This document shows positions 8,773 through 17,501 of a stretch of 64,000 nucleotides of DNA, in pieces. How positions within the stretch are numbered: position 1 is the first letter of the stretch; every line of letters starts with the position of its first letter. The DNA comes from Paraburkholderia rhynchosiae. GTDB taxonomy: Bacteria; Pseudomonadota; Gammaproteobacteria; Burkholderiales; Burkholderiaceae. Made by a program: the position numbers and the translations under genes. The DNA lies in the NCBI RefSeq assembly GCF_002879865.1, contig NZ_PNXY01000020.1:80795-144794 (forward strand), in the 5' to 3' direction. Below the pieces are notes generated by a model, which saw nothing but the letters and a program-made list of their open reading frames with translations, made no database searches and had not been told where the DNA came from.

Positions 8773-10083
8773 GTGCCGCACAATGAGCAAACCAATCGGG
8801 CTTTGATGGCTCGCCGTTTGAAAGCTATTCCGCAGGGTATCGGCAACGCGCATCCGGTGTTTGCCGCGCGCGCGGAGAACGGGGAAATCTGGGATGTAGA
8901 GGGCAGGCGTTACATCGACTTCTGCGCCGGCATCGCCGTGCTGAACACGGGACATCGCCACCCGAAAATCACGAACGCTGTGACGCAGCAAGCCGGAAAG
9001 TTCACGCACACCTGCTTCCAGGTCGTGGCCTACGAGTCGTATGTGGAGCTCGCGGAACGGCTGTCGTCGTTGACCCCGGGCGACTTCGAAAAGAAGGCGT
9101 TTTTCATGACCACGGGGGCGGAGGCCGTTGAAAACGCGATCAAGGTGGCACGCCACTATACGAAGCGCACCGCGGTCATCTCGTTCGACGGGGCATTCCA
9201 TGGCCGGACTTTCATGGCGATGGCCCTCACGGGAAAAGTCGCTCCGTACAAAGTAGGCTTCGGCCCGACACCGGCGGATGTCTACCAGGCTCCGTATCCG
9301 TCGGCGCTGCACGGCATCTCCATCCAGGACTCGATCGCAGGCATCAAGCGATTGTTCAAATATACGGTGGACCCGGCCCGTGTGGCTGCCATCATCGTCG
9401 AGCCCGTACTCGGCGAGGGCGGCTATATCCCGGCACCGACGGAGTTTCTGAGGCAGTTGCGGGCACTGTGCGATGAGCAAGGGATTCTGCTCATCGCTGA
9501 CGAGATTCAAACCGGCATCGGTCGCACGGGGCGCATGTTCGCGATGGAGCATTCGGGCGTCGTGCCCGATCTCACGACGCTGGCCAAAGGGCTGGGCGGT
9601 GGTATGACAATCTCGGCCGTCGTCGGTCGCGCCGACGTTCTCGATTCCATTCCGGCCGGCGGACTTGGCAGCACCTACGCGGGTCATCCGATGGCATGCG
9701 TTGCAGCGCTTGCCGTGCTCGACGTGATGGAGGAGGAGAAGCTCTGCGCGTGCAGCGAGGCGCTTGGCAAGCGCCTGCGGGATCGCCTGAACGCCTTACG
9801 GCAGCGCGTTCCTGAAATCGCCGATGTCCGTGGCCTTGGCGCAATGACGGGAGTGGAGTTCTTCAAAGGCGGCCAGCCTGCGCCCGAAATTGCCAACGCA
9901 GTGAAAGCAGAAGCGTTCAAGCGGGGCTTGTTGCTTCTCACGAGCGGGACGTATGGCAACGTACTTCGGATCATGCTGCCGCTGACAGTTTCGAACGAAT
10001 TGGTCGATGAAGGCCTCGACATCATCGAGGAGATCCTGCTGAGCCAAACGTGCAAGGAAGGAACTAATGGAGTCCTTGCATGA
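8773..10083 (+). CDS. gabT: 4-aminobutyrate aminotransferase
   Basis: A 436-residue class III PLP aminotransferase of the usual length for GabT. It would transfer the amino group of 4-aminobutyrate (or a related omega-amino acid) to 2-oxoglutarate, giving succinate semialdehyde and glutamate in the cytoplasm. The PLP lysine is K272 in T-L-A-K-G-L-G-G-G, with D243 in A-D-E-I-Q-T-G contacting the pyridine nitrogen, and a T-T-G-A-E-A-V phosphate-binding turn near residue 115. GTG start at 8773 with GGAG just upstream. The aldehyde dehydrogenase expected next is a pseudogene. A MocR (GabR-type) regulator sits 8.7 kb away. Confidence 0.92.
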   Translation: MPHNEQTNRALMARRLKAIPQGIGNAHPVFAARAENGEIWDVEGRRYIDFCAGIAVLNTGHRHPKITNAVTQQAGKFTHTCFQVVAYESYVELAERLSSLTPGDFEKKAFFMTTGAEAVENAIKVARHYTKRTAVISFDGAFHGRTFMAMALTGKVAPYKVGFGPTPADVYQAPYPSALHGISIQDSIAGIKRLFKYTVDPARVAAIIVEPVLGEGGYIPAPTEFLRQLRALCDEQGILLIADEIQTGIGRTGRMFAMEHSGVVPDLTTLAKGLGGGMTISAVVGRADVLDSIPAGGLGSTYAGHPMACVAALAVLDVMEEEKLCACSEALGKRLRDRLNALRQRVPEIADVRGLGAMTGVEFFKGGQPAPEIANAVKAEAFKRGLLLLTSGTYGNVLRIMLPLTVSNELVDEGLDIIEEILLSQTCKEGTNGVLA

Positions 10084-10430
10084 AGCATAGCTACATCGGC
10101 GCGAAATGGGTGCCGGGCAGCGAGGCTCATCGGGACATTAACCCGTCCGATACCTCGAGCAATCGTCGACGAGTTTTCGTTTGTTGACGAAGCGCTCGCG
10201 AACCTCGCGATCGACGCCGCATTCGATGCGTTCAAGAGCAGGCGCACGCCCGGCATTCAAGCCCGCGCAGATGCGTTCGACAAAGTAGGAAGCGAGCTTA
10301 TCGCGCGCTTGTGAACTGGGCGAACTGCTCTCGCGCGAGGAAGGACGTCTCGCCACTCCATCTCGCCTCAGGTTGGGCGGCCAGCCCACACCGCTGCAAG
10401 CTCACGGCGATCCATTTCCCTCAGGCGTCG
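10080..10430 (+). pseudogene. Aldehyde (semialdehyde) dehydrogenase remnant
   Basis: The ATG at 10080 overlaps the end of gabT. It starts like an NAD(P) aldehyde dehydrogenase (Y-I-G-A-K-W-V-P-G, then N-P-S-D-T-S) but reaches a stop after about 35 codons. Similarity continues in another frame with F-D-K-V-G-S-E-L-I-A-R. It then resumes in a further frame with E-L-G-E-L-L-S-R-E-E-G, the usual sequence before the nucleotide-binding fold. At least two frameshifts are needed and the remaining roughly 380 residues are missing, although weak echoes may reach about 10530. This was probably the gabD-like partner of the aminotransferase. Confidence 0.78.
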
Positions 10431-10718
10431 AAACGACGCGTTCGTTGCCTTCGCCCCTTCATTTTTTCGAATTCTCCCTTGTCGTGCCTGCCGCGAGATG
10501 GAACACGCCGATAGCGCGTTTTCCGCTCGCGCGTTACGTCACATGTAATCGAATCTCGCGCGTGCGTGTACGGCCTTCGCGAGCAACACAGCATGCTCGA
10601 TGACCTGCGTGGCTGTGCATTGCCTGCCGATTTTGGCGTTAATAACCTGCGTGACATCGAATCAGGTTACGGCAAGCCGCGTAGCCTGACGAATGAAAGT
10701 TAACCACCGGAGAACGTG

Positions 10719-12485
10719 ATGTCACGAGATGTCGATCCGATTACGCTGGCAGTCGTGCGAGGGGTGCTGGAAACCACTCAGCGCGAGATGACCATGACGC
10801 TCGAGAAGACGGCTCGCTCAAGCGTGTTCAATGTCGCACACGATTACAGCAATGCCATTTTCAATGGTCGCCCGGAGATGATCCTGCAAGGACAGGACAT
10901 TCCGATTCACCTTGGCGGTCTAATTCCCGCGATGAAGGAAGTGGCCCGCTTCTTCGGCGACGATATTCACGATGGTGATGTCGTTTATCACAACGACCCC
11001 GTATACAAGGGCAGCCATATCGTCGACTGTTGCATGTACAAGCCGGTGTTCTACCGCGGCGAGCTCGTGTTCTGGACGGTCTGCAAGGGACACGTCACCG
11101 ATATCGGCGGACCGGTTCCTGCCGGCTACAACCCCGACGCACGTGAGATTTACGCCGAAGGCCTGCGTATTCCGCCAGTCAAGCTATGGGAGAAAGGCAT
11201 CGAGCGATACGACGTCATCAACTTCATGCTGACCAATATGCGCTCGCGGCGCGATCAGGAGGGCGACCTCAGGGCGCAGCTCGGCGCGGTCAACGTGGGC
11301 GCCCGCAATTTGTGCGCATTGCTCGACAAGTACGGCGTGGAGACGGTCCGCACGTGTGTGGACGAACTGATGGACATGGCCGACCGCCACATGCGCCAGA
11401 TCATCCGTGCGGTGCCTGACGGCACCTACGAAGCCAGCGCCAGGCTCGAGGATTCCGGGCATGGCTTCGGCGAGATCGATATCAAGGCGACAATCGAGAT
11501 CAACGCTGATACCTGTCACATCAAGATCGAAAGCCCGCCGCAGATTCCGTACTTCATCAACTCCTACGAAGGCAACTCGATTTCAGGCGTTTACCTGGGC
11601 CTGATGATGTTCGCCCAGCTTGATCCGCCCTATAACGAAGGTCTTTATCGATGCATCAGCGTGGACCTCGGTCCGCACGGCACGCTCTGCAACGCGAAAG
11701 AGCCCGCACCGCATGTGAACTGCACGACCACGCCGATGGAAACGCTCGCGGACGCGGTACGTCTTGCACTCGAAAAGGCGCAAGGCGAACGGGCCGTCGG
11801 CTCCTGGGGCCATTCGAGCGGCGTCAATATCGCGGGCCACGATCAGCGCACCGGTGATGAATACGTGACGATGGTGCTCGCGTCGCTCGTCTCGGGCGCG
11901 GGCGCGACCGGTTATATGGACGGCTGGCACGCATGCGGGCCGCAATGCTGCTTTGGCGCGCTCTATTCGGGTGACATCGAGACGCTCGAGTATTCCTACC
12001 CGATCGTCATTCATCGCTATGGTCTTGTCACCGACAGTGCCGGCGCCGGCGAATATCGCGGCGGCAGCGGCACCGTCTGGGAGGTCGAGCCGATCGGCCA
12101 CGAGATGACTGTGGTGAGCTTCGGCGAAGGCCGCAAGCTGCCGGCGATTGGCGCCAACGACGCGGCGAGCGCGATGCCGGAGCGCAAGCTCGGACGCGTC
12201 GAGCTGAAGCGCCATGGCAAGGTCATCGAGACGTACAAGGAGAACGCAGTGATGACGGTGCGTGACGGCTATTCGCTCGCCACCTTCAATCCGGGCGGCG
12301 GCGGCTGGGGCTCGCCGCTGCGCCGCCAGCCGCAGCACGTTCGCGAGGACGTGCGCAGCGGCATCGTCTCGATCGAGGCCGCGCGTGCGGAGTATGGCGT
12401 CGTCATCGATGCCGAAAGCCTTGTGGTGGACGTGCCCGCTACCGAAGCATTGCGCGCCGAACGCCAATCGTCCCGACATCAATGA
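10719..12485 (+). CDS. hyuB: Hydantoinase/oxoprolinase subunit B (HyuB family)
   Basis: 588 residues, the usual size of HyuB, N-methylhydantoinase beta and acetone/acetophenone carboxylase beta-type proteins. With HyuA it forms a cytoplasmic enzyme that uses ATP either to open a cyclic amide (hydantoin, N-methylhydantoin, 5-oxoproline) or to carboxylate a ketone. Family hallmarks seen are D-P-I-T-L-A-V-V near the start, S-x-x-F-N-V-A-H-D-Y-S near residue 35, H-N-D-P near 90 and a glycine-rich C-terminal G-G-G-G-W-G. I chose ATG 10719 over GTG 10716 because CCGGAG then sits six bases away. hyuA follows after 9 bases. The substrate cannot be read from sequence. Confidence 0.9.
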   Translation: MSRDVDPITLAVVRGVLETTQREMTMTLEKTARSSVFNVAHDYSNAIFNGRPEMILQGQDIPIHLGGLIPAMKEVARFFGDDIHDGDVVYHNDPVYKGSHIVDCCMYKPVFYRGELVFWTVCKGHVTDIGGPVPAGYNPDAREIYAEGLRIPPVKLWEKGIERYDVINFMLTNMRSRRDQEGDLRAQLGAVNVGARNLCALLDKYGVETVRTCVDELMDMADRHMRQIIRAVPDGTYEASARLEDSGHGFGEIDIKATIEINADTCHIKIESPPQIPYFINSYEGNSISGVYLGLMMFAQLDPPYNEGLYRCISVDLGPHGTLCNAKEPAPHVNCTTTPMETLADAVRLALEKAQGERAVGSWGHSSGVNIAGHDQRTGDEYVTMVLASLVSGAGATGYMDGWHACGPQCCFGALYSGDIETLEYSYPIVIHRYGLVTDSAGAGEYRGGSGTVWEVEPIGHEMTVVSFGEGRKLPAIGANDAASAMPERKLGRVELKRHGKVIETYKENAVMTVRDGYSLATFNPGGGGWGSPLRRQPQHVREDVRSGIVSIEAARAEYGVVIDAESLVVDVPATEALRAERQSSRHQ

Positions 12486-12494
12486 GGTTTTGAC

Positions 12495-14585
12495 ATGACG
12501 AATACACGATACCGCCTGGGTGTGGATGCGGGCGGCACCTTCACCGATTTCGTCCTCGCCGATGGCGCAGGCCAGACCCGCCTCTTCAAGGCAACGTCGA
12601 CGCCGGAAGATGGCACACGCGCGATTGCGGACGGTCTCGCGCAAATCTCCGAGGCGCTCGGCAAGCCGGTCAGCGAAATCCTCGCGAATCTGGATTTGTG
12701 CGTGAACGGCACCACCGTCGCACTGAACGCGCTGATTCAGCACAAGGGCGTCAAAACCGGGCTGATCTGCACGTCGGGTCATGAGGACTCGCTCGAAATC
12801 CGCCTCGGCCACAAGGAAGAGGGCCATCGCTACGACGCCAGGTACCCGCCTGCAACGATGCTCGTCGAGCGCTATTTGCGCCGGCCAATTCGTGAGCGAG
12901 TCCTCGCGGACGGCACGATTCATACGCCGATGAACGAGGACGACGTGCGCGACGCGTGCGAGCTGTTCCGCGCGCAAGGCGTCGAGGCCGTCGCGATCTC
13001 GTTCGTCTGGTCGGTGTCGAACGGCGTGCACGAGCGGCGCGCGGCCGAGATCGTTCGCGAGATGCTGCCCGACGTGTACGTATCGGTCGGCCTCGAAGTA
13101 TTCCCGCAGATGCGCGAGTACACGCGGACCTCGACCACGGTGGTGAACGCGTATCTCGGGCCCGTGCTCACACGCTATGTCAGCCGTATTGAGAACTTCT
13201 ACGTCGATAACGGACTGAAAGCACCAGTGCGGTTTTATCAATCGAACGGCGGGATGGCGTCGCCCAGGGCGATGGGCGCGCGTGCGGTCAACGCGATCAA
13301 CTCGGGCCCGGCGTCCGCGCCGCAGGCCGCACTGTTCGCCGCGAAGCCGTTTGGCTACCGCAACCTCATTACCGTCGACATGGGCGGCACGTCGTTCGAT
13401 ATCACGTTGACGAAGGACGGCGTGACGAACGTCAACAAGGACATCGACTTCCTGCGCTACCGGATCGGTACCCCGATGATCCAGGTCGAGACCCTCGGCG
13501 CGGGCGGCGGCTCGATTGCGTGGATCGATCCGATGGGGCTGCTCAAAGTCGGCCCGCAGAGTGCGGGAGCCATCCCGGGACCGGCCTGCTACATGCGTGG
13601 CGGCGAGCAGCCCACCGTGACCGATGCGAATGTCGCGCTCGGCTATCTGAATCCAGTATCGCTGCTCGGCGGCCGCGTGAAAATCGATGGCCATGCATCG
13701 CGCACGGCGATCGACGCGAAGATCGCCAGGCCGTTGGGCCTTACCGCCGGGAAGGCCGCGTACGGCATCTACAACATCGTGAACGTCAACATGATCAACG
13801 GCATCCGCCGGGTGTCGATCGAACGCGGTTATGATCCGCGCGACTTCGTGCTGATCGCGGCCGGCGGCGCGACGTCGCTGCACATTGCGGCGCTCGCGCG
13901 CGAGATCGGCGTCAAGACGGTGCTCGTGCCGAAGCTTGCATCGGGGCTGTGCGCATTCGGACAATTGCTGTCCGACGTGAAATACAACTACATGGCGGCT
14001 TGCCCGATGCGGGTGGAAAAGCATGCCGCGCTTGGACGCGTTCAACAGCAGTTCGAACGGCTCGAAGCGGATGCCATCACGGCACTGCAGAACGAGGGCT
14101 TCACCCGCGAGCGCATCCGCATCGAGCGCCAGCTCGACATGCGGTACTGCGGCCAGGTCCACGAATGCTCGGTCACGATCGGTTCGATGAACGTGGATGT
14201 CGACACGATCGACAGCATCCGCGAGATGTTCGACGCCCGCCACAAGGCCCTTTACACGTATGCGGAGCATGACAGCCAGGTGGAGATCGTCAACCTGGAA
14301 AGCACCGTGTACGGCGAGCTCGACCAACCGCCGCCGCAGGCCATTCCGCCTGGCGTCGGCGACCCAGCGGTCGTCGTCAAGGCGCACCGCGACATGATCT
14401 TCGGCAACGGCCTGGACATCGAAACGCTGTCGTCGCCCGTGTACGACGGCACGCGTCTTGGTGCCGACGACGTGGTCGCGGGTCCGGCGGTGATCGAAGA
14501 AGTCACGACTTCGATCGTGTTGCCGCCGAAGTGGCAAGCACGCCTCGACGCCACTGGCGTCTACGTGCTGACCGACATGAGCTGA
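12495..14585 (+). CDS. hyuA: Hydantoinase/oxoprolinase subunit A (HyuA family)
   Basis: 696 residues with the N-terminal hydantoinase/oxoprolinase nucleotide-binding motif G-V-D-A-G-G-T-F-T-D-F near residue 10. The second ASKHA-type motif, D-M-G-G-T-S-F-D-I, is near residue 295. Together these bind and split ATP to phosphorylate the substrate carbonyl. It follows hyuB directly, which is the reverse of the common hyuA-hyuB order. The NCS1 permease downstream suggests that a nucleobase- or hydantoin-like ring is imported. N-methylhydantoin from creatinine breakdown, hydantoins, or 5-oxoproline are candidate substrates; acetophenone-type carboxylation is less likely because no extra carboxylase subunits are present. 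Confidence 0.92.
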   Translation: MTNTRYRLGVDAGGTFTDFVLADGAGQTRLFKATSTPEDGTRAIADGLAQISEALGKPVSEILANLDLCVNGTTVALNALIQHKGVKTGLICTSGHEDSLEIRLGHKEEGHRYDARYPPATMLVERYLRRPIRERVLADGTIHTPMNEDDVRDACELFRAQGVEAVAISFVWSVSNGVHERRAAEIVREMLPDVYVSVGLEVFPQMREYTRTSTTVVNAYLGPVLTRYVSRIENFYVDNGLKAPVRFYQSNGGMASPRAMGARAVNAINSGPASAPQAALFAAKPFGYRNLITVDMGGTSFDITLTKDGVTNVNKDIDFLRYRIGTPMIQVETLGAGGGSIAWIDPMGLLKVGPQSAGAIPGPACYMRGGEQPTVTDANVALGYLNPVSLLGGRVKIDGHASRTAIDAKIARPLGLTAGKAAYGIYNIVNVNMINGIRRVSIERGYDPRDFVLIAAGGATSLHIAALAREIGVKTVLVPKLASGLCAFGQLLSDVKYNYMAACPMRVEKHAALGRVQQQFERLEADAITALQNEGFTRERIRIERQLDMRYCGQVHECSVTIGSMNVDVDTIDSIREMFDARHKALYTYAEHDSQVEIVNLESTVYGELDQPPPQAIPPGVGDPAVVVKAHRDMIFGNGLDIETLSSPVYDGTRLGADDVVAGPAVIEEVTTSIVLPPKWQARLDATGVYVLTDMS

Positions 14586-14727
14586 ATTTCTACAACAAAG
14601 GAGACCACGCCGACGCGGACGGATTGATCGCCGCGTCGGCGACCGAAGCTGGTTGATTTGAGTTCTTACTGGTCCTGGCTTCATGGTAATCGAGCCGGGC
14701 CGAATTCATTCGTTACGTGGAGCGCAT

Positions 14728-16083
14728 ATGGAACTGAAGGCACAACAGGACGGCCAGGACGATGGGTACTCGGCGAGCGCCGTTCCGGCAAATGCAAGGA
14801 TGTCGAAACTGTCCTTGACGATGGCATGGTGGGCGACGTGCAGCGCGATGTTCTGGCTCGTGGTGTCCGCAACGCTCGCGATCAATTTCGGCACGGTCAA
14901 TACCCTGATCGGGCTTGGGCTTTCCGTCGTGGTTTATGCGCTGGTCAATCAGGTCATCGTGCGGTACGTGATCTCGAACGGCTTGTCGGTCGCGTTGTTT
15001 TCCCGCGTGCTGTTCGGCAGGGCGGGCGCCGCACTGGCCACGCTGATCTTCTTTGCCACGGCCATTTACTACGCGCTATTCGAGGGGTCGGTCATCGCCG
15101 TGGCGATCAATGCCTACTTCCCGGCCGTCTCCGTGAAGCTCGCTTACCTGATCGTCGTCGTCTACAGCGTGCTGCTCGTGTTCGGCAGCGTGCAGACGTG
15201 GCTCGACAAGTTCAACGGCGTACTGCTGCCGTTCTACCTGCTCGGGCTGGTGGGGGCTGTCGTTACCGCCCTGTTGAGCGGCGGCGACCATACGGCCTGG
15301 CTCCATTTGGGCCCGGCAAGCGGCGCGAAGCCCTACGGCTGGTGGAATTGCTTTACCGCGTTCATGGGCGTTTGGATCATGATGATGTACACGTGGGACT
15401 ACGCCCGCTTCGGACGCGCGTCGGATGCGCAGTACCACGCGAAATTCAACTTCGGCTGGGCGTTCTATACATTCACGTTCGTGATCAACGGCATCGCCGG
15501 AATCTTCCTGGCGAGCACGTTGGCCGGCAATGTTGCGTTAAGCGAAGTGTCAGTGGTCTTCGCGCTGCTCAAGCTGATGGGTTTCGTCGGGCTGATGTTT
15601 GTCTGGGTAAGCCAGACCAGAATCAATACTGCCAATTTCTATCTGGCGTCGACCAACATGCATTCGTTCTTCACCGCCGTGTTCGGCCTGCATCTGCCGA
15701 AATTCTTCTGGTCCGTGGTGGCAGGCGTGATGGTCTATTTCCTGATGCTGACGAACGTCTTCAGCTTCATCCTCCAGGCATTGGCGTTTCAAGGCATCTT
15801 CGTCGTCGCGTGGGTCGGGATCGCCGTCATGCATATCTTGTCTCCGCACTACGAGGCGATCTTCGGCAAAGAGATCGAGTACCGGTCAGAACACGTGGTC
15901 GCGTTCAACCCGTGCGGCCTCGTTGCGTGGCTCGCGTCGTCGGCGCTCGGCATTGCGTTGCTCGAAGCCGGCGGCACCACCGCAACGTTCTCCGCACCCG
16001 CGGCAGCCGTGTCCTCCGCGATCATCTATCGCATCGGACTCTCGCTCGCCAGCAAGCGGCATTTCGTGCGCGAGTTCGCGTAA
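14728..16083 (+). CDS. NCS1-family permease (cytosine/purine/hydantoin type)
   Basis: 451 residues, about 12 hydrophobic helices, with the cytoplasmic start M-E-L-K and a GGAG six bases before ATG 14728. The early helix with S-A-M-F-W-L-V-V-S-A-T and the N-G-L-S-V-A-L-F-S-R loop fit the CodB/NCS1 group, sodium- or proton-coupled importers of nucleobases, allantoin and hydantoins. It lies about 140 bases after hyuA on the same strand, so it probably brings in the hydantoinase substrate. Exact specificity is not visible. Confidence 0.85.
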   Translation: MELKAQQDGQDDGYSASAVPANARMSKLSLTMAWWATCSAMFWLVVSATLAINFGTVNTLIGLGLSVVVYALVNQVIVRYVISNGLSVALFSRVLFGRAGAALATLIFFATAIYYALFEGSVIAVAINAYFPAVSVKLAYLIVVVYSVLLVFGSVQTWLDKFNGVLLPFYLLGLVGAVVTALLSGGDHTAWLHLGPASGAKPYGWWNCFTAFMGVWIMMMYTWDYARFGRASDAQYHAKFNFGWAFYTFTFVINGIAGIFLASTLAGNVALSEVSVVFALLKLMGFVGLMFVWVSQTRINTANFYLASTNMHSFFTAVFGLHLPKFFWSVVAGVMVYFLMLTNVFSFILQALAFQGIFVVAWVGIAVMHILSPHYEAIFGKEIEYRSEHVVAFNPCGLVAWLASSALGIALLEAGGTTATFSAPAAAVSSAIIYRIGLSLASKRHFVREFA

Positions 16084-16227
16084 CGCGAACCCAGCACCGG
16101 CCCGCCTGGCAAAACGATAAGACATCTAGCTCGAGCTTCGGCCGTCTGAAGACGGTCGGAGCGGGCGTCAAACAATTAGATCGCGTCCATTTCGGGACGC
16201 AAACCGACAACGATGGGAAACAAAGTG

Positions 16228-17364
16228 ATGAAAAAGGCTGCAGTGGTAGGGGCAACGCTTGCGCTGATCTCCTTGGGGGCACGCGCGCAAAACACGGTGA
16301 CGTTGTACGGTATCGTCGATCTCGGCATTGACTACGCGAACAATGTGAGCAAAGCGTCGAGCGGGAGGGCGATCGCGGGAACCAGTGCCAGGCTGGTCCA
16401 GATGCAAAGCGGGGTGCCGCTCGGGAGCCGCTGGGGACTGAAGGGCGATGAAGACCTCGGCGGCGGCCTGCGGACGGTGTTCCGTCTCGAGAGCGGCTTC
16501 GATGCGGCGACCGGTGGGCTGGGCGGCGGGCTCGCGTTTTCGCGCAACGCATACGTCGGCTTGTCGTCGGACCGGTTCGGGACGCTCACGTTCGGCCGGC
16601 AGTGGGATGCGAACGTCGATTTGTTGGAGTCGTTCACGCTGAACGGTCAATACGGCGGCTGGTATTTCTCGCACCCAAACGACATGGACAACCTCGACAA
16701 CGGGTTCTCCGTACCCAACGCAATCAAATATGTGAGTCCGACGCTCGGCGGGGTGACGTTCGAAGGCCATTACTCGCCGGGCGGCGTCGCAGGGCAGTTC
16801 TCGACAAACTCGACTTACAGCGCCGCGGTTGCCTACAACGGCACGAACGCTAGCGCCGCTGTCGGCTACCTGCATATCAACGATCCCTCGACGGCGGTTG
16901 CGGGTTACGTGTCGGGCGGCGGCTTCGCCAACGCGGTCTACGGCGATGCGCTGGCCGCTGCGCGCAGTCAATCCGTGCTTGCTTTGGGCGCGGCCTACAA
17001 ACAGGGGGCGTTCAAGGTGTCCGCGGATTTTTCGAACACGGTGTTTCGTCCGAAAGCCGGCGGCGCCAACCTGACGTTCCAGAACTACGAGTTGTCCGCA
17101 ACGTATCAGGTGACGGCTGCGCTCCTGGTTGGCGGCGGGTTTACCTACACCGTCGGCCACGACGATGCGACGGACAAGTCGCCGAAGTACGAGCAGATCA
17201 ACCTGATCGCTCAATATGCGTTGTCGAAGCGCACGTCGGTCTATGCGATGGCGGCCGGCCAAAACGCGCAGGGCGATGCGACGGTTGCGCAGATCGCGGG
17301 CTTCAATCCGTCGGGCTCGAAGCGGCAAGTCGCGACCCGCGTCGGGATCACGCATTCGTTCTGA
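16228..17364 (+). CDS. Gram-negative general porin (OmpC/Omp38-like)
   Basis: 378 residues from ATG 16228, which gives a clean signal peptide (M-K-K-A-A-V-V-G to A-R-A) with GGGA upstream; an earlier ATG at 16213 adds five residues. The mature part begins Q-N-T-V-T-L-Y-G-I-V-D, the usual first strand of Burkholderia trimeric 16-strand porins. It carries S-R-W-G-L-K-G-D-E-D-L-G-G-G-L near residue 70 and ends in phenylalanine (T-H-S-F), the BAM recognition signal. It sits downstream of the permease and likely admits the same compound across the outer membrane. Confidence 0.93.
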   Translation: MKKAAVVGATLALISLGARAQNTVTLYGIVDLGIDYANNVSKASSGRAIAGTSARLVQMQSGVPLGSRWGLKGDEDLGGGLRTVFRLESGFDAATGGLGGGLAFSRNAYVGLSSDRFGTLTFGRQWDANVDLLESFTLNGQYGGWYFSHPNDMDNLDNGFSVPNAIKYVSPTLGGVTFEGHYSPGGVAGQFSTNSTYSAAVAYNGTNASAAVGYLHINDPSTAVAGYVSGGGFANAVYGDALAAARSQSVLALGAAYKQGAFKVSADFSNTVFRPKAGGANLTFQNYELSATYQVTAALLVGGGFTYTVGHDDATDKSPKYEQINLIAQYALSKRTSVYAMAAGQNAQGDATVAQIAGFNPSGSKRQVATRVGITHSF

Positions 17365-17385
17365 TCGAGGTTCTTCCCCGCGGCG

Positions 17386-17416
17386 GGACGCATGCTGCTT
17401 CGGTGCGCATGCGTCC
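17386..17416 (+). terminator. Hairpin after porin gene
   Basis: GGACGCATGC and GCATGCGTCC form a perfect 10-bp stem around an 11-base loop, 22 bases after the porin stop. There is no long T run, so it may be a weak terminator or an mRNA-stabilising hairpin. Confidence 0.5.
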
Positions 17417-17501
17417 GGTTTCGAATGGATAGGCAGTGTGATGCCTCGTCAACAACGTGCAGGTTCGCGAGGCCGGGTTGCAATCATCGACGGAGGAATG
17501 C

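Noticed and set aside
11583..14684. A very long open frame on the minus strand (over 1000 codons) opposite hyuB and hyuA
   Set aside because: It is the codon-bias mirror of two well-supported genes; its protein is Arg/His/Asp-rich and unlike any family.
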